Shown here: positions 15,973-23,726 of the stretch, in pieces | Layout of the letters: each line of letters starts with the position of its first letter | Numbering within the stretch: position 1 is the stretch's first letter | Assembly (NCBI RefSeq): GCF_014636935.1 | Contig: NZ_BMES01000002.1 | Coordinates: forward strand, 434,001-498,000 | Length of the DNA: 64,000 bases | Source of the DNA: Alsobacter metallidurans | GTDB taxonomy: Bacteria; Pseudomonadota; Alphaproteobacteria; Rhizobiales; Beijerinckiaceae | Reading direction: 5' to 3' | Position numbers and translations under genes: made by a program | Notes under the pieces: model-generated | What the model saw: the letters and a program-made list of their open reading frames with translations, nothing else | The model's database searches: none | What the model was told of the DNA's origin: nothing

Positions 15973-17189
15973 CAAAGCTGATTACGGGCGTCACACGACG
16001 CGATGCGCTCAAGGCCGGCGCCGCCTTCGCGGGCGTTCTTGCGATGCCTGGCCTCGTGCGCGCCCAGGCCGCCGCCGTGAAGGTTGGCGTGCTGCAGCCG
16101 CTCACCGGGGCGCTTGCCTTCGACGGACAGGCCGGCCAACTCGGCGCCGAGCTCGCCATCAAGGCCATCAACGCGGCCGGCGGCATCAAGTCGCTCGGCG
16201 GCGCCAAGCTCGAGGCTGTGATCGGCGACGCGCGTTCCACTCCGGAGGGCGGCACCAGCGAGGTCGAGCGTCTCGCGGCCGAAAACGTCAGCGCCATCGT
16301 GGGCGGCTTCGCGAGCCCCATCTGCCTCGCCGCCACGCAGGCGGCCTCGCGCTACGACCTGCCCTACATCGTCGACGTCGGAGTCAACGACCAGATCGTC
16401 AGCCGTGGCCTCAAGAACACGTTCCGCTTCGCGCCCGGCTCCTCCATCGTCAGCGCCCAGGCGCTTGACAACCTGGTGAAGCTCAACGATGCGGCCGGAA
16501 AGCCCATCAAGACCGTGCTGCTGGTGCATGAGGACGGTTTGTTCGGCTCAGGCCTCGCCAAGCTCCTGCAGGCCGAGTTGCCCAAGCGCGGCTTCGAGGT
16601 GATCGACACCATCTCGCACCCGACGCCGGCGCGCGACATGTCCAACATCGCGCTGCAGATCAAGGCCAAGAACCCGGATCTCGTGATCCCGTCGAGCTAC
16701 TACGGCGAGTTCGTGCTGCTCGCCCGCACCATGCAGCAGCAGCGCATCAAGCCCAAGGGCATCTACGCGGTGCTGAACGGCGCCGCCTCCAACTTCCGCT
16801 TCGTCAAGGAATTCCCTGACGCGGCTCAATACGTGATCGACACCAACCACTGGTACGACCCGCGCAACGCCGTCGCCATCGCCCTCAAGAAGGAGGTCGA
16901 CGGCATGGGCAAGTTCTTCACCTACAACGTGGCGCTGAACTACTCGGCCATGCTGCTCCTCGCCGACGCCATCGAGCGCGCCGGCTCGGCCGACCGCGCC
17001 AAGATCATCGCCGCGCTGGAAACCTCGAGCTTCGACAAGCACATCATGCCGTATGGGCCGACCAAGTTCGTGAACGGCCAGAACACCGGCGCGGCCCCGG
17101 TGAACACCCAGGTCCAGGGCGGCGACATCAAGGTGATCTTCCCCGAGAAGTTCGCCGACGCAAAGGCGGTGTTCCCCGTCCCGGCGTAG
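15969..17189 (+). CDS. ABC transporter substrate-binding protein, branched-chain amino acid type (LivK/Peripla_BP_6)
   Basis: A 406-residue periplasmic solute-binding protein. The N-terminus MTKLITGVTRRDALKAGAAF has a twin-arginine-like RR followed by a hydrophobic stretch and RAQA cleavage region at about residue 33. The mature part shows KVGVLQPLTGALAFDGQAGQ, typical of family I periplasmic receptors, and the hinge NPDLVIPSSYYGEFV. It is the first gene after the regulator and is followed by two 106-nt hairpin repeats before the permease genes, a layout that often allows the binding protein to be made in excess of the membrane parts. Despite the LivK label, this family carries many substrates (amides, aromatics, organic acids); the substrate here is unknown. 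Confidence 0.94.
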   Translation: MTKLITGVTRRDALKAGAAFAGVLAMPGLVRAQAAAVKVGVLQPLTGALAFDGQAGQLGAELAIKAINAAGGIKSLGGAKLEAVIGDARSTPEGGTSEVERLAAENVSAIVGGFASPICLAATQAASRYDLPYIVDVGVNDQIVSRGLKNTFRFAPGSSIVSAQALDNLVKLNDAAGKPIKTVLLVHEDGLFGSGLAKLLQAELPKRGFEVIDTISHPTPARDMSNIALQIKAKNPDLVIPSSYYGEFVLLARTMQQQRIKPKGIYAVLNGAASNFRFVKEFPDAAQYVIDTNHWYDPRNAVAIALKKEVDGMGKFFTYNVALNYSAMLLLADAIERAGSADRAKIIAALETSSFDKHIMPYGPTKFVNGQNTGAAPVNTQVQGGDIKVIFPEKFADAKAVFPVPA

Positions 17190-17200
17190 CGAGCCCTCCC

Positions 17201-17306
17201 CGTCAATGCGAGGAGCGAAGCGACGAAGCAATCCAGGCGCCGGGCAAGGGCTCGGCGCCTCCTGGCCCACCATCAGCTGGATTGCATCGCTTCGCTCGCG
17301 ATGACG
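17201..17306. repeat. 106-nt palindromic repeat, copy 1
   Basis: A long imperfect palindrome. The outer arms CGTCA/TGACG and the arm GCAATCCAG pair across the element, around an inner hairpin GGCGCCG/CGGCGCC. It is nearly identical to the copy 60 bases downstream. Both lie in the gap between the binding-protein and permease genes. The motif with GCGAAGCGACGAAGCAATCC is of a type I recognise as common in Hyphomicrobiales intergenic DNA. Confidence 0.88.
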
Positions 17307-17366
17307 GCGGGGAAAACCCCCTCTCCGCGCCGATCGGCGAAGAGCGATAACGACCACACCCCTCGC

Positions 17367-17472
17367 CGTCATTGCGGGGAGCGAAGCGACGAAGCAATCC
17401 AGGCGCCGGGCAAGGGCTCGGCGCCTCCCGGCCCAGCATCCGCTGGATTGCTTCGCTCCGCTCGCGATGACG
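17367..17472. repeat. 106-nt palindromic repeat, copy 2
   Basis: The second direct copy of the element at 17201, with the same arms (here CGTCAT/ATGACG and GAAGCAATCCAG pairing with CTGGATTGCTTC) and the same inner GGCGCCG/CGGCGCC hairpin. It differs by a few substitutions. The 60-base spacer between copies and the 34 bases before the permease gene hold nothing else I can identify. Confidence 0.88.
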
Positions 17473-17506
17473 GCAGGGGATCTGAAAGCCGACACACAGG
17501 ACACGC

Positions 17507-18376
17507 ATGTTTTCGCCCGATATCGTCATCGCCGCCGTGCTAAACGGGCTCCTCACGGGGGCCGTCTACGCCCTCGTGTCGGTGGCGCTGACGCTGGTCT
17601 ATGGCGTGCTGCACATCATCAACTTCGCGCATGGGGCGATCCTGACGGCCGCCATGTTCGCGGCGTTCTTCGCCCACCAGGCCGGGATCGACCCGCTGCT
17701 CTCCGTGCTGTTCATCGCGCCTGCGTTCTTCGCCCTCGGCTACGCCGTGCAGCGCTGGATCATCGGGCCGGCCAGCCATGGCGACGACCGCAACATCCTG
17801 CTCGTCACGCTGGGTCTCTCCATCGTGATCGAGAACGTCCTGCTGGCCGCCTTCCGCTCCGATACGCGCAGCATCGACGTGCCGTACGGGTTTTCGGTCG
17901 TTGACCTCGGCTTCGTGTTCCTGCCGATGCCGCGCGTGATCGCCTTCGGGGTCACCTGCGTGGTGGCGGCCCTGCTCTGGGCGCTGCTGACCCGCACGGA
18001 CACTGGCAAGGCCATCCGGGCGGTCGCCAAGGAAAAGCTCGGCGCCTCGCTGGTCGGAATCGACGTCACCCACATCTACGCCGTCACGTTCGGCATCGGG
18101 GCGGCGTGCCTCGCCGTCGCGGCCTGCGTGCTGCTGCCGAGCTACTACGTCAATCCACGTGTCGGCACGGCTTACGTCCTCGTCGCCTTTACGGTGGTCG
18201 TGCTGGGCGGCATGGGCTCGGTGCCGGGCGCGATGATTGGCGGGCTCCTGATCGGCGTGGTCGAGAGCCTGTCGGGCCTCTATTTCGGTGAGAGCCTCGG
18301 CCAGCTCGGCATCTTCCTGATCTTCATCCTGGTGCTGCTGGTGCGACCCACGGGCCTGTTCGGAGCCCGCGCATGA
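17507..18376 (+). CDS. livH: branched-chain amino acid type ABC permease (LivH family)
   Basis: A 289-residue integral membrane subunit with about eight hydrophobic helices. It begins with the family's LNGLLTGAVYALVSVALTLV and YGVLHIINFAHG segments. The cytoplasmic EAA-like coupling loop is recognisable around AVAKEKLGASLVGID, and VVLGGMGSVPGAMIGGLLIG lies near the C-terminus. It forms a heterodimer with the next permease and imports the solute delivered by the binding protein encoded at 15969. The stop overlaps the next gene's ATG by 4 bases. The gene starts 34 bases after the second hairpin repeat. Confidence 0.95.
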   Translation: MFSPDIVIAAVLNGLLTGAVYALVSVALTLVYGVLHIINFAHGAILTAAMFAAFFAHQAGIDPLLSVLFIAPAFFALGYAVQRWIIGPASHGDDRNILLVTLGLSIVIENVLLAAFRSDTRSIDVPYGFSVVDLGFVFLPMPRVIAFGVTCVVAALLWALLTRTDTGKAIRAVAKEKLGASLVGIDVTHIYAVTFGIGAACLAVAACVLLPSYYVNPRVGTAYVLVAFTVVVLGGMGSVPGAMIGGLLIGVVESLSGLYFGESLGQLGIFLIFILVLLVRPTGLFGARA

Positions 18377-19374
18377 CCGGCCCAGTAAACACGAGCCCAC
18401 GGACCTCGCTGTTGGCCGCCTACGGCCCCATCCTGGCCGTGGCGCTTGTTCTGGCGCTGCTGCCGTTGGCCACCACCGCCAACACGGTGCTGAACGCCAT
18501 GGTGCTGGCGCTGCTGATCGCGCTCGCCGGACAGGGCTGGAACATCCTGGGTGGCTATGGCGGGCAGTTCTCGTTCGGCCACGCCGTGTTTTTCGGCACG
18601 GGCGCTTATGCGGTGGCGCTGCTGCAGAGCCGGCTCGGCCTCAACGCCTATCTGGCGTTCGGAGCCGCGGTGGCGATCGGCGCGGCCGTCGGGGCCGCTA
18701 TCGGTTTTCTGTCCTTCCGCTCGGGCCTGCGCGGTTCCTACTTTGCGCTCGTGACGCTCGCCTTTGCGGAAGTGTTCCGCATCGTCGCCAACGCGTCGCC
18801 CTGGACGGGCGGCGCCTCCGGCGCGCTGATCAAGCTCGATATGCGGCCCGAGAACTTCCAGTTCGCCAGCCGGGCCACCTTCTTCTGGATCGCGCTCGCG
18901 CTCGTCACGGCCGCGCTGGTCGCCACGCGGATGATGGAGCGCTCGCGATTCGGCGCTTATCTGGTCGCCATCCGCGAAAACGAGGACGCCGCCAAGGCGC
19001 TGGGCGTGAACACGTTCCGGGTAAAGCTGCAGGCCATCACGGCGTCGGCCGCCGTCACGGCCGCGGCGGGGGCTTTCTACGCGCAATATTTCCTCTTCGT
19101 GGACGCCAACATCGCCTTCGGGACCTGGATCTCGGTGGAAGCGCTGCTCGTTCCCATCGTGGGCGGGCTCGGCACGGTGTTCGGACCCTTGATAGGCGCG
19201 CTGGCGCTGCACGGGCTGGCGGAAGCCACCAAGGCGCTGGCCGGGCGCCTGCCCGGGGCCGACCTGGCGCTTTACGGCGCGCTCCTGGTGCTCGCCATCG
19301 CGTTCGCGCCCAACGGAGTGCAGGGGCTGTTCAACCGCCTCAAGGGCGGCTTCTCGACCCGGAGAGCCGCATGA
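18373..19374 (+). CDS. livM: branched-chain amino acid type ABC permease (LivM family)
   Basis: A 333-residue second permease subunit with about nine hydrophobic segments. LivM-type features are LIALAGQGWNILGGYGGQFSF, GHAVFFGTGAYAV and the coupling segment AIRENEDAAKALGVNTFRVK. The C-terminal GGLGTVFGPLIGALALHGLAE also fits. It overlaps its neighbours by 4 bases on both sides, so the permease and ATPase genes form a tightly coupled unit. The C-terminal end (LKGGFSTRRAA) is short, with no fused ATPase. Confidence 0.95.
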   Translation: MTGPVNTSPRTSLLAAYGPILAVALVLALLPLATTANTVLNAMVLALLIALAGQGWNILGGYGGQFSFGHAVFFGTGAYAVALLQSRLGLNAYLAFGAAVAIGAAVGAAIGFLSFRSGLRGSYFALVTLAFAEVFRIVANASPWTGGASGALIKLDMRPENFQFASRATFFWIALALVTAALVATRMMERSRFGAYLVAIRENEDAAKALGVNTFRVKLQAITASAAVTAAAGAFYAQYFLFVDANIAFGTWISVEALLVPIVGGLGTVFGPLIGALALHGLAEATKALAGRLPGADLALYGALLVLAIAFAPNGVQGLFNRLKGGFSTRRAA

Positions 19375-20129
19375 GCGAGCCCCTGCTCCGGGTCGAGGCC
19401 GTGTCGAAGCGCTTCGGCGGGTTGCTCGCCGTGGACGCCGCCTCGCTTGTCGTCGAGGCCGGCGGCATCACCGGGTTGATCGGGCCCAACGGCGCCGGCA
19501 AGACAACGCTGTTCACGCTGGTGTCGGGCTTCGAGAAGCCAACAACGGGCCGCATCCTGTTCAAGGGCCGCGACGTCGGCGCGCTCGCGCCGCATGAGCG
19601 CGCCGCGCTGGGCGTCGCCCGGACCTTTCAGATCGTGCAGCCCTTCGCCGGCCTGAGCGTGCGCGAGAACATCGCGGTGGGCGCCCATCTGCGCCACCCC
19701 CGGCGCGACGACGCGCTCGGCAAGGCAGAAGCCGTGGCAGAGCGGGTCGGCCTCGCCGACCGGCTCGACGCGCCGGCCTCCGGCCTCACCGTGGTGGGTC
19801 GCAAGCGGCTGGAGCTCGCGCGGGCGCTCGCGACAGAGCCCGAACTGCTGCTGCTCGACGAGGTGCTGGCCGGCCTCAACCCCTCCGAGGTCCGCGACAT
19901 CGTCCCCATCATCCGCGACCTGCGCCACAGCGGCGTCACCATCCTGATGGTGGAGCACGTGATGCAGGCCGTGATGAGCCTTTGCGACACCGTCTATGTG
20001 CTCGCCCAGGGCCGCATGATCGCCGAAGGCCCGCCCGCCGCCGTGACGCGCGATCCCGCCGTGATTGAAGCCTATCTCGGCCACGGCGCCGCCGCTCGCC
20101 TCGCCGCCCGGGAAGCCGCCCATGGATGA
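19371..20129 (+). CDS. livG: branched-chain amino acid type ABC ATPase (LivG family)
   Basis: A 252-residue ATPase subunit. Walker A is GPNGAGKTT (about residues 37-45), the Q-loop VARTFQIVQPFAGLSVREN is characteristic of LivG, and Walker B is LLLLDEVLAGLNPSE. The H-loop lies in LMVEHVMQAVMSLCD. The canonical LSGGQ signature is replaced by a weakly conserved LTVVGRKRLELARAL segment, with the usual GG missing. LivG proteins normally have QRRLE(V/I)ARAL, so this is only a mild variation. It overlaps livM by 4 bases and livF by 8 bases. Confidence 0.95.
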   Translation: MSEPLLRVEAVSKRFGGLLAVDAASLVVEAGGITGLIGPNGAGKTTLFTLVSGFEKPTTGRILFKGRDVGALAPHERAALGVARTFQIVQPFAGLSVRENIAVGAHLRHPRRDDALGKAEAVAERVGLADRLDAPASGLTVVGRKRLELARALATEPELLLLDEVLAGLNPSEVRDIVPIIRDLRHSGVTILMVEHVMQAVMSLCDTVYVLAQGRMIAEGPPAAVTRDPAVIEAYLGHGAAARLAAREAAHG

Positions 20130-20835
20130 GGTGCTGCTTTCCGTGCGCGGGCTCGTGGCCGGGTATGGCCAGACGCAGGTGTTGCGCGGGCTGGACCTCG
20201 ACGTCGCGCCCGGCGAGATCGTCGCCGTGCTGGGGTCCAACGGCGTCGGCAAGACGACGCTCAACAAGGCGCTGTCCGGCGTCGTGCGCGTCGGGGCCGG
20301 CGAGATCCGCTTCGGCGGCGAGCGCATCGACGCGCTGGCGCCGCCCGCCATCGTGGCGGCGGGGCTGATTCACGTGCCGGAGGGCCGGCGCATTTTTCCG
20401 GACATGAGCGTCCAGGAGAACCTCGAGCTCGGCTCCTTCCGTCGCGGCAAGCCCAACCGGGCCGCCAACCTGGAGCGCGTCTACGCCACCTTCCCGCGCC
20501 TGCGCGAACGGCGCGGCCAGAGCGCCGGGACGCTGTCGGGCGGCGAGCAGCAGATGCTCGCCATCGGCCGCGGCATGATGGGAGAGCCGCGGCTGCTGAT
20601 CCTGGACGAGCCCTCGCTCGGCCTCTCGCCGCTGCTCGTGGAGGAGATGTTCGCGCTGATCGGCCGCCTCAACGCCGACGGCCTCGCGATCCTTCTCGTG
20701 GAGCAGAACGTGATGCAGTCGCTCGCCGTCGCGACGCGGGCCCACGTGCTCGAAAACGGCCGGATCGTACTCTCCGGAACGGGAGCCGAGCTGGCGCAAA
20801 ATCCTGATCTTGAAAAAGCTTACCTGGGAATGTGA
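20122..20835 (+). CDS. livF: branched-chain amino acid type ABC ATPase (LivF family)
   Basis: A 237-residue second ATPase. Walker A is GSNGVGKTT, and the LivF-type segment HVPEGRRIFPDMSVQENLEL follows. The signature is LSGGEQQMLAIGRGMM, Walker B is LLILDEPSLGLSP and the H-loop is LVEQNVMQS (Gln in the usual His region, as is common in LivF). The start MDEVLLSVRGL lies inside the livG end. Only 2 bases separate its stop from the lyase gene ATG, so the importer and the catabolic enzymes are transcribed together. This is good evidence that the lyase acts in the pathway for the imported solute. Confidence 0.95.
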   Translation: MDEVLLSVRGLVAGYGQTQVLRGLDLDVAPGEIVAVLGSNGVGKTTLNKALSGVVRVGAGEIRFGGERIDALAPPAIVAAGLIHVPEGRRIFPDMSVQENLELGSFRRGKPNRAANLERVYATFPRLRERRGQSAGTLSGGEQQMLAIGRGMMGEPRLLILDEPSLGLSPLLVEEMFALIGRLNADGLAILLVEQNVMQSLAVATRAHVLENGRIVLSGTGAELAQNPDLEKAYLGM

Positions 20836-20837
20836 CC

Positions 20838-21719
20838 ATGACGGATGAACCCGCGCCGTCCCTCAAGGGCCGGCTCGCCCGCGGCGGCATCGTGGTCGCG
20901 CCCGGCGTCTACGACGCGCTGACGGCTTCGCTTGCCACCGACGCCGGCTTCGACGCGCTGTACCTCTCGGGCGCGGCGATCGCCTACACCAAGCTCGGCC
21001 AGCCCGACATCGGCCTCGTCTCCATGAGCGAGGTGGCCGACACGCTGGCGCATGTCTGCGAGCGGGTGCGCACGCCCGTGATCGTGGACGCCGACACCGG
21101 CTACGGCAACGCCCTCAACGTCCAGCGCACCGTGCGCCTGTTCGAGCGCGCCGGCGCGGCCGCGATCCAGCTGGAAGACCAGACCTTTCCCAAGCGCTGC
21201 GGCCACCTCGCCGACAAGGGCCTGGTCTCCACCGGCGAGATGGTGGGCAAGATCAAGGCCGCCGTGGACGCCCGCGCCTCGGCCGACACGCTGGTCATCG
21301 CCCGCACGGACGCAGTGGCGGTGGAGGGCTTCGACGCCGCCATCGCGCGCGCGGGGGCCTATGCGGACGCCGGCGCCGACATGCTGTTCGTCGAGGCCCC
21401 GCGCACCCGCGACCAGCTCGGCGCCGTCACGCAGGCGCTCGGCGGCCGCGCGCCGCTCATGGCCAACATGGTGGAGGGCGGCCAGACGCCCATCCTGTCC
21501 GGCCCCGAGCTGGAGGCGCTGGGCTTCGCGCTGGTGATCTTCCCCGGCGCCATCGTGCGGGCGCTGGCCCGCGCCGCGCAGGACTTCTACGGCGTTCTGC
21601 GCCGCGACGGCACCACGGACGCCTTTCGCGACCGCATGTTTGACTTCGCGGCCATCAACGGGATCGTCGGCACCGACGCGACGCTCGCCCGCGGCCGCCG
21701 CTACGAGGACCCGGCATGA
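20838..21719 (+). CDS. isocitrate lyase / PEP mutase family lyase (methylisocitrate- or dimethylmalate-lyase-like)
   Basis: A 293-residue TIM-barrel enzyme that cleaves 2-hydroxy dicarboxylates into an alpha-keto acid and a carboxylate. Visible motifs are LYLSGAAIA (residues 41-49), the Mg-binding DADTGYGN (84-91), the metal/substrate-binding QLEDQ (111-115) and the catalytic loop KRCGH (119-123), whose Cys is the general acid in true lyases. This loop excludes PEP mutase and oxaloacetate hydrolase types. Candidates are 2-methylisocitrate lyase or 2,3-dimethylmalate lyase; without prpC or prpD beside it, the latter class or a new substrate is more likely. It is coupled to livF upstream and overlaps hyuB by 4 bases. 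Confidence 0.9.
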   Translation: MTDEPAPSLKGRLARGGIVVAPGVYDALTASLATDAGFDALYLSGAAIAYTKLGQPDIGLVSMSEVADTLAHVCERVRTPVIVDADTGYGNALNVQRTVRLFERAGAAAIQLEDQTFPKRCGHLADKGLVSTGEMVGKIKAAVDARASADTLVIARTDAVAVEGFDAAIARAGAYADAGADMLFVEAPRTRDQLGAVTQALGGRAPLMANMVEGGQTPILSGPELEALGFALVIFPGAIVRALARAAQDFYGVLRRDGTTDAFRDRMFDFAAINGIVGTDATLARGRRYEDPA

Positions 21720-23452
21720 CGCTCGATCCCGTCACGCTCGCGGTGCTGAAGGGCCGGCTGGAGCAGATTGCCGACGAAATGGACGCGACGCTCTACCGCT
21801 CGGCCTTCAACCCGATCATCGCCGAAGCCCGCGACGCCTGCCACGGGCTCTACCATCCCGAGACCGGCGCGACGCTGGTGCAGGGCACGACGGGCCTGCC
21901 GATCTTCGTCGGAGCCATGGCGTTCGCCGTGAAGGCCGTGATTGACAAGGTCGCGCGCGAGGGCGGGCTCCAGGAGGGCGACACCTTTCTGTTCAACGAC
22001 CCCTACGACGGCGGCACCCACCTCAACGATTTCCGCCTCGTCCGGCCGGTGTTCCGCCGCGGCGAACTCTTCTGCTGGCTCGCCTCCGTCGGCCACTGGC
22101 TCGACATCGGCGGCAACGTGCCGGGCGGTTTCAACGCCCGCGCCACCGAGAGCTTCCAGGAGGGCGTGCGCTTCCCGCCCGTGAAGCTGATCGCGGCCGG
22201 CCGCATGAACCACGACATCCTCGCCATCCTGGCCGCCAACAGCCGCGTGCCGCGCTCCAACGAGGGCGACCTCAACGGCCAGCTCAACGCGCTGGATCTC
22301 GGCGAGCGCCGCCTCGCCGGCCTGCTGGACGAATACGGCGAGGACACGGTGGACGCCGCCTTCGCGGCCTTTACCCAGCGCGCCGAGGCGCTGATGCGCG
22401 AGAACATCGCCGCCCTGCCGGACGGGACGATCAGCTTCGAGGATTATCTCGACAACGACGGCGTCACCGACGAACGCCTCACGATCGCGCTCGACCTCAC
22501 CATCGCGGGCGACCGCATGACGCTGGATTTCTCCCGCTCCTCGCCGGCCTGCGCCGGCCCGCTCAACATCGCGCGCTCCACCGCGGTGGCGTGCTGCTAC
22601 GTCGCCCTGAAGCACGTGTTTCCGGACGTGCCCGCCAACGCCGGCTGCATGGCCCCGATCAGCTTCGTGATCCCGGACACGACCCTGCTTGGCGTCAGCG
22701 CCCCCAAGCCGGTGGGCGGCTACACCGAAACCATCCTGCGCGTCATCGGCGTCGTGTTCGGCGCGCTCGCAAAGGTCATGCCCGACCGCGCCACCGCAGC
22801 CCCCTTCGGCACCATCAACGCGCTGTCGCTGGCGGGCCATCGCCAGAATGGCGCGCGCTGGGTCATGTTCTCGTTTTTCGGCGGCGGCCTTGGCGGCAAT
22901 CCGGAAACGGATGGCCTCAACCACGGCAATAACCCGATCTCGATGGCCACCATCCCGCCGGCCGAAATCCTGGAAGCCTCCTACCCGGTCCTCTTCACCC
23001 AATGGGCGCTGCGCCCTGACAGCGCCGGCGCGGGCCTGCATCGCGGCGGCCTCGGCGCGGTCTACGAGATCGAGGCGCTGGCGCCCTCCGGCGCGGACGT
23101 GTTTCTGCTGGGCGAGCGCGGCCGCTTTGCGCCCTTCGGCGTCAATGGCGGCGGCCCCGCCGCGCTGAACCGGTTCTGCTGGCAGACCGCAGACGGCGAA
23201 GCCTCCCCGCCCCTCGCCTCCAAGGTCACGGACGTGAAGATCGCCCAGGGCCAACGCGTGCGCCTCGAAACGCCCGGCGGCGGCGGCTGGGGCGATCCCG
23301 TCGCCCGCGCCCCCGCCCTGGTCGCCCGCGACGTGCGCCTCGGCTACCTCTCGGCCGACGCGGCCCGCGCCGACTACCGCGTCAGCGTCTCCCCCGCCGG
23401 CGACCTGGACGCCGCCGCCACCGAGACGCTCCGCGCCGGGGGCGCCGCATGA
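21716..23452 (+). CDS. hyuB: hydantoinase B / 5-oxoprolinase beta-domain family protein
   Basis: A 578-residue HyuB subunit, the partner of HyuA in ATP-dependent hydrolases that open lactam, imide or hydantoin rings (N-methylhydantoinase, oxoprolinase, caprolactamase) and also of acetone-carboxylase-type enzymes. Characteristic segments are the N-terminal DPVTLAVLKGRLEQIADEMD, FLFNDPYDGGTHLNDF and SVGHWLDIGGNVPGG. The later ARSTAVACCYVALKHVFPDV, NAGCMAPI and C-terminal RLETPGGGGWGDP also match. The length fits HyuB (about 520-600). It overlaps the lyase gene by 4 bases. The order hyuB-hyuA is reversed from many operons, and a 274-base gap with two structured repeats separates them. Confidence 0.95.
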   Translation: MTLDPVTLAVLKGRLEQIADEMDATLYRSAFNPIIAEARDACHGLYHPETGATLVQGTTGLPIFVGAMAFAVKAVIDKVAREGGLQEGDTFLFNDPYDGGTHLNDFRLVRPVFRRGELFCWLASVGHWLDIGGNVPGGFNARATESFQEGVRFPPVKLIAAGRMNHDILAILAANSRVPRSNEGDLNGQLNALDLGERRLAGLLDEYGEDTVDAAFAAFTQRAEALMRENIAALPDGTISFEDYLDNDGVTDERLTIALDLTIAGDRMTLDFSRSSPACAGPLNIARSTAVACCYVALKHVFPDVPANAGCMAPISFVIPDTTLLGVSAPKPVGGYTETILRVIGVVFGALAKVMPDRATAAPFGTINALSLAGHRQNGARWVMFSFFGGGLGGNPETDGLNHGNNPISMATIPPAEILEASYPVLFTQWALRPDSAGAGLHRGGLGAVYEIEALAPSGADVFLLGERGRFAPFGVNGGGPAALNRFCWQTADGEASPPLASKVTDVKIAQGQRVRLETPGGGGWGDPVARAPALVARDVRLGYLSADAARADYRVSVSPAGDLDAAATETLRAGGAA

Positions 23453-23484
23453 TGGCGTCCTTCCACAGATGCTTCGCCCCTCCA

Positions 23485-23563
23485 CCGTCATCCCCGGGCT
23501 TGACCCGGGGATCCACGCGCTGGGCGTCGGCGTGGATGGCCGGGACGAGCCCGGCCATGACGG
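23485..23563. repeat. 79-nt four-arm palindromic repeat, copy B
   Basis: Same 79-base architecture as the element at 9334: CCGTCAT/ATGACGG outer stem and three adjoining hairpins with no spacer bases. It is the first of two direct copies in the hyuB-hyuA gap. Confidence 0.92.
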
Positions 23564-23616
23564 CTGAAAGCGCACGCCTCGCCTGCATTTCGTCATCGGA
23601 GCCCGCCCTCCCTCCA

Positions 23617-23695
23617 CCGTCATCCCCGGGCTTGACCCGGGGATCCACGCGCTGGGCGTCGGCGTGGACGGCCGGGACGAGCCCGGCCATGACGG
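23617..23695. repeat. 79-nt four-arm palindromic repeat, copy C
   Basis: Second copy in the hyuB-hyuA gap, 53 bases after copy B and almost identical to it. One stem base of the middle arm is changed (GCGTGGAC instead of GCGTGGAT). It ends 31 bases before the hyuA start codon. Confidence 0.92.
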
Positions 23696-23726
23696 ACAGT
23701 GTGCAGACAACACGGAAAGCATCCCG

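Noticed and set aside
23453-23726. Direct repeats in the hyuB-hyuA gap as a CRISPR array or insertion-sequence ends
   Set aside because: Only two copies, each 79 bases and strongly palindromic with multiple internal arms, no unique spacers of uniform length, no cas or transposase gene, and the same unit occurs singly elsewhere.
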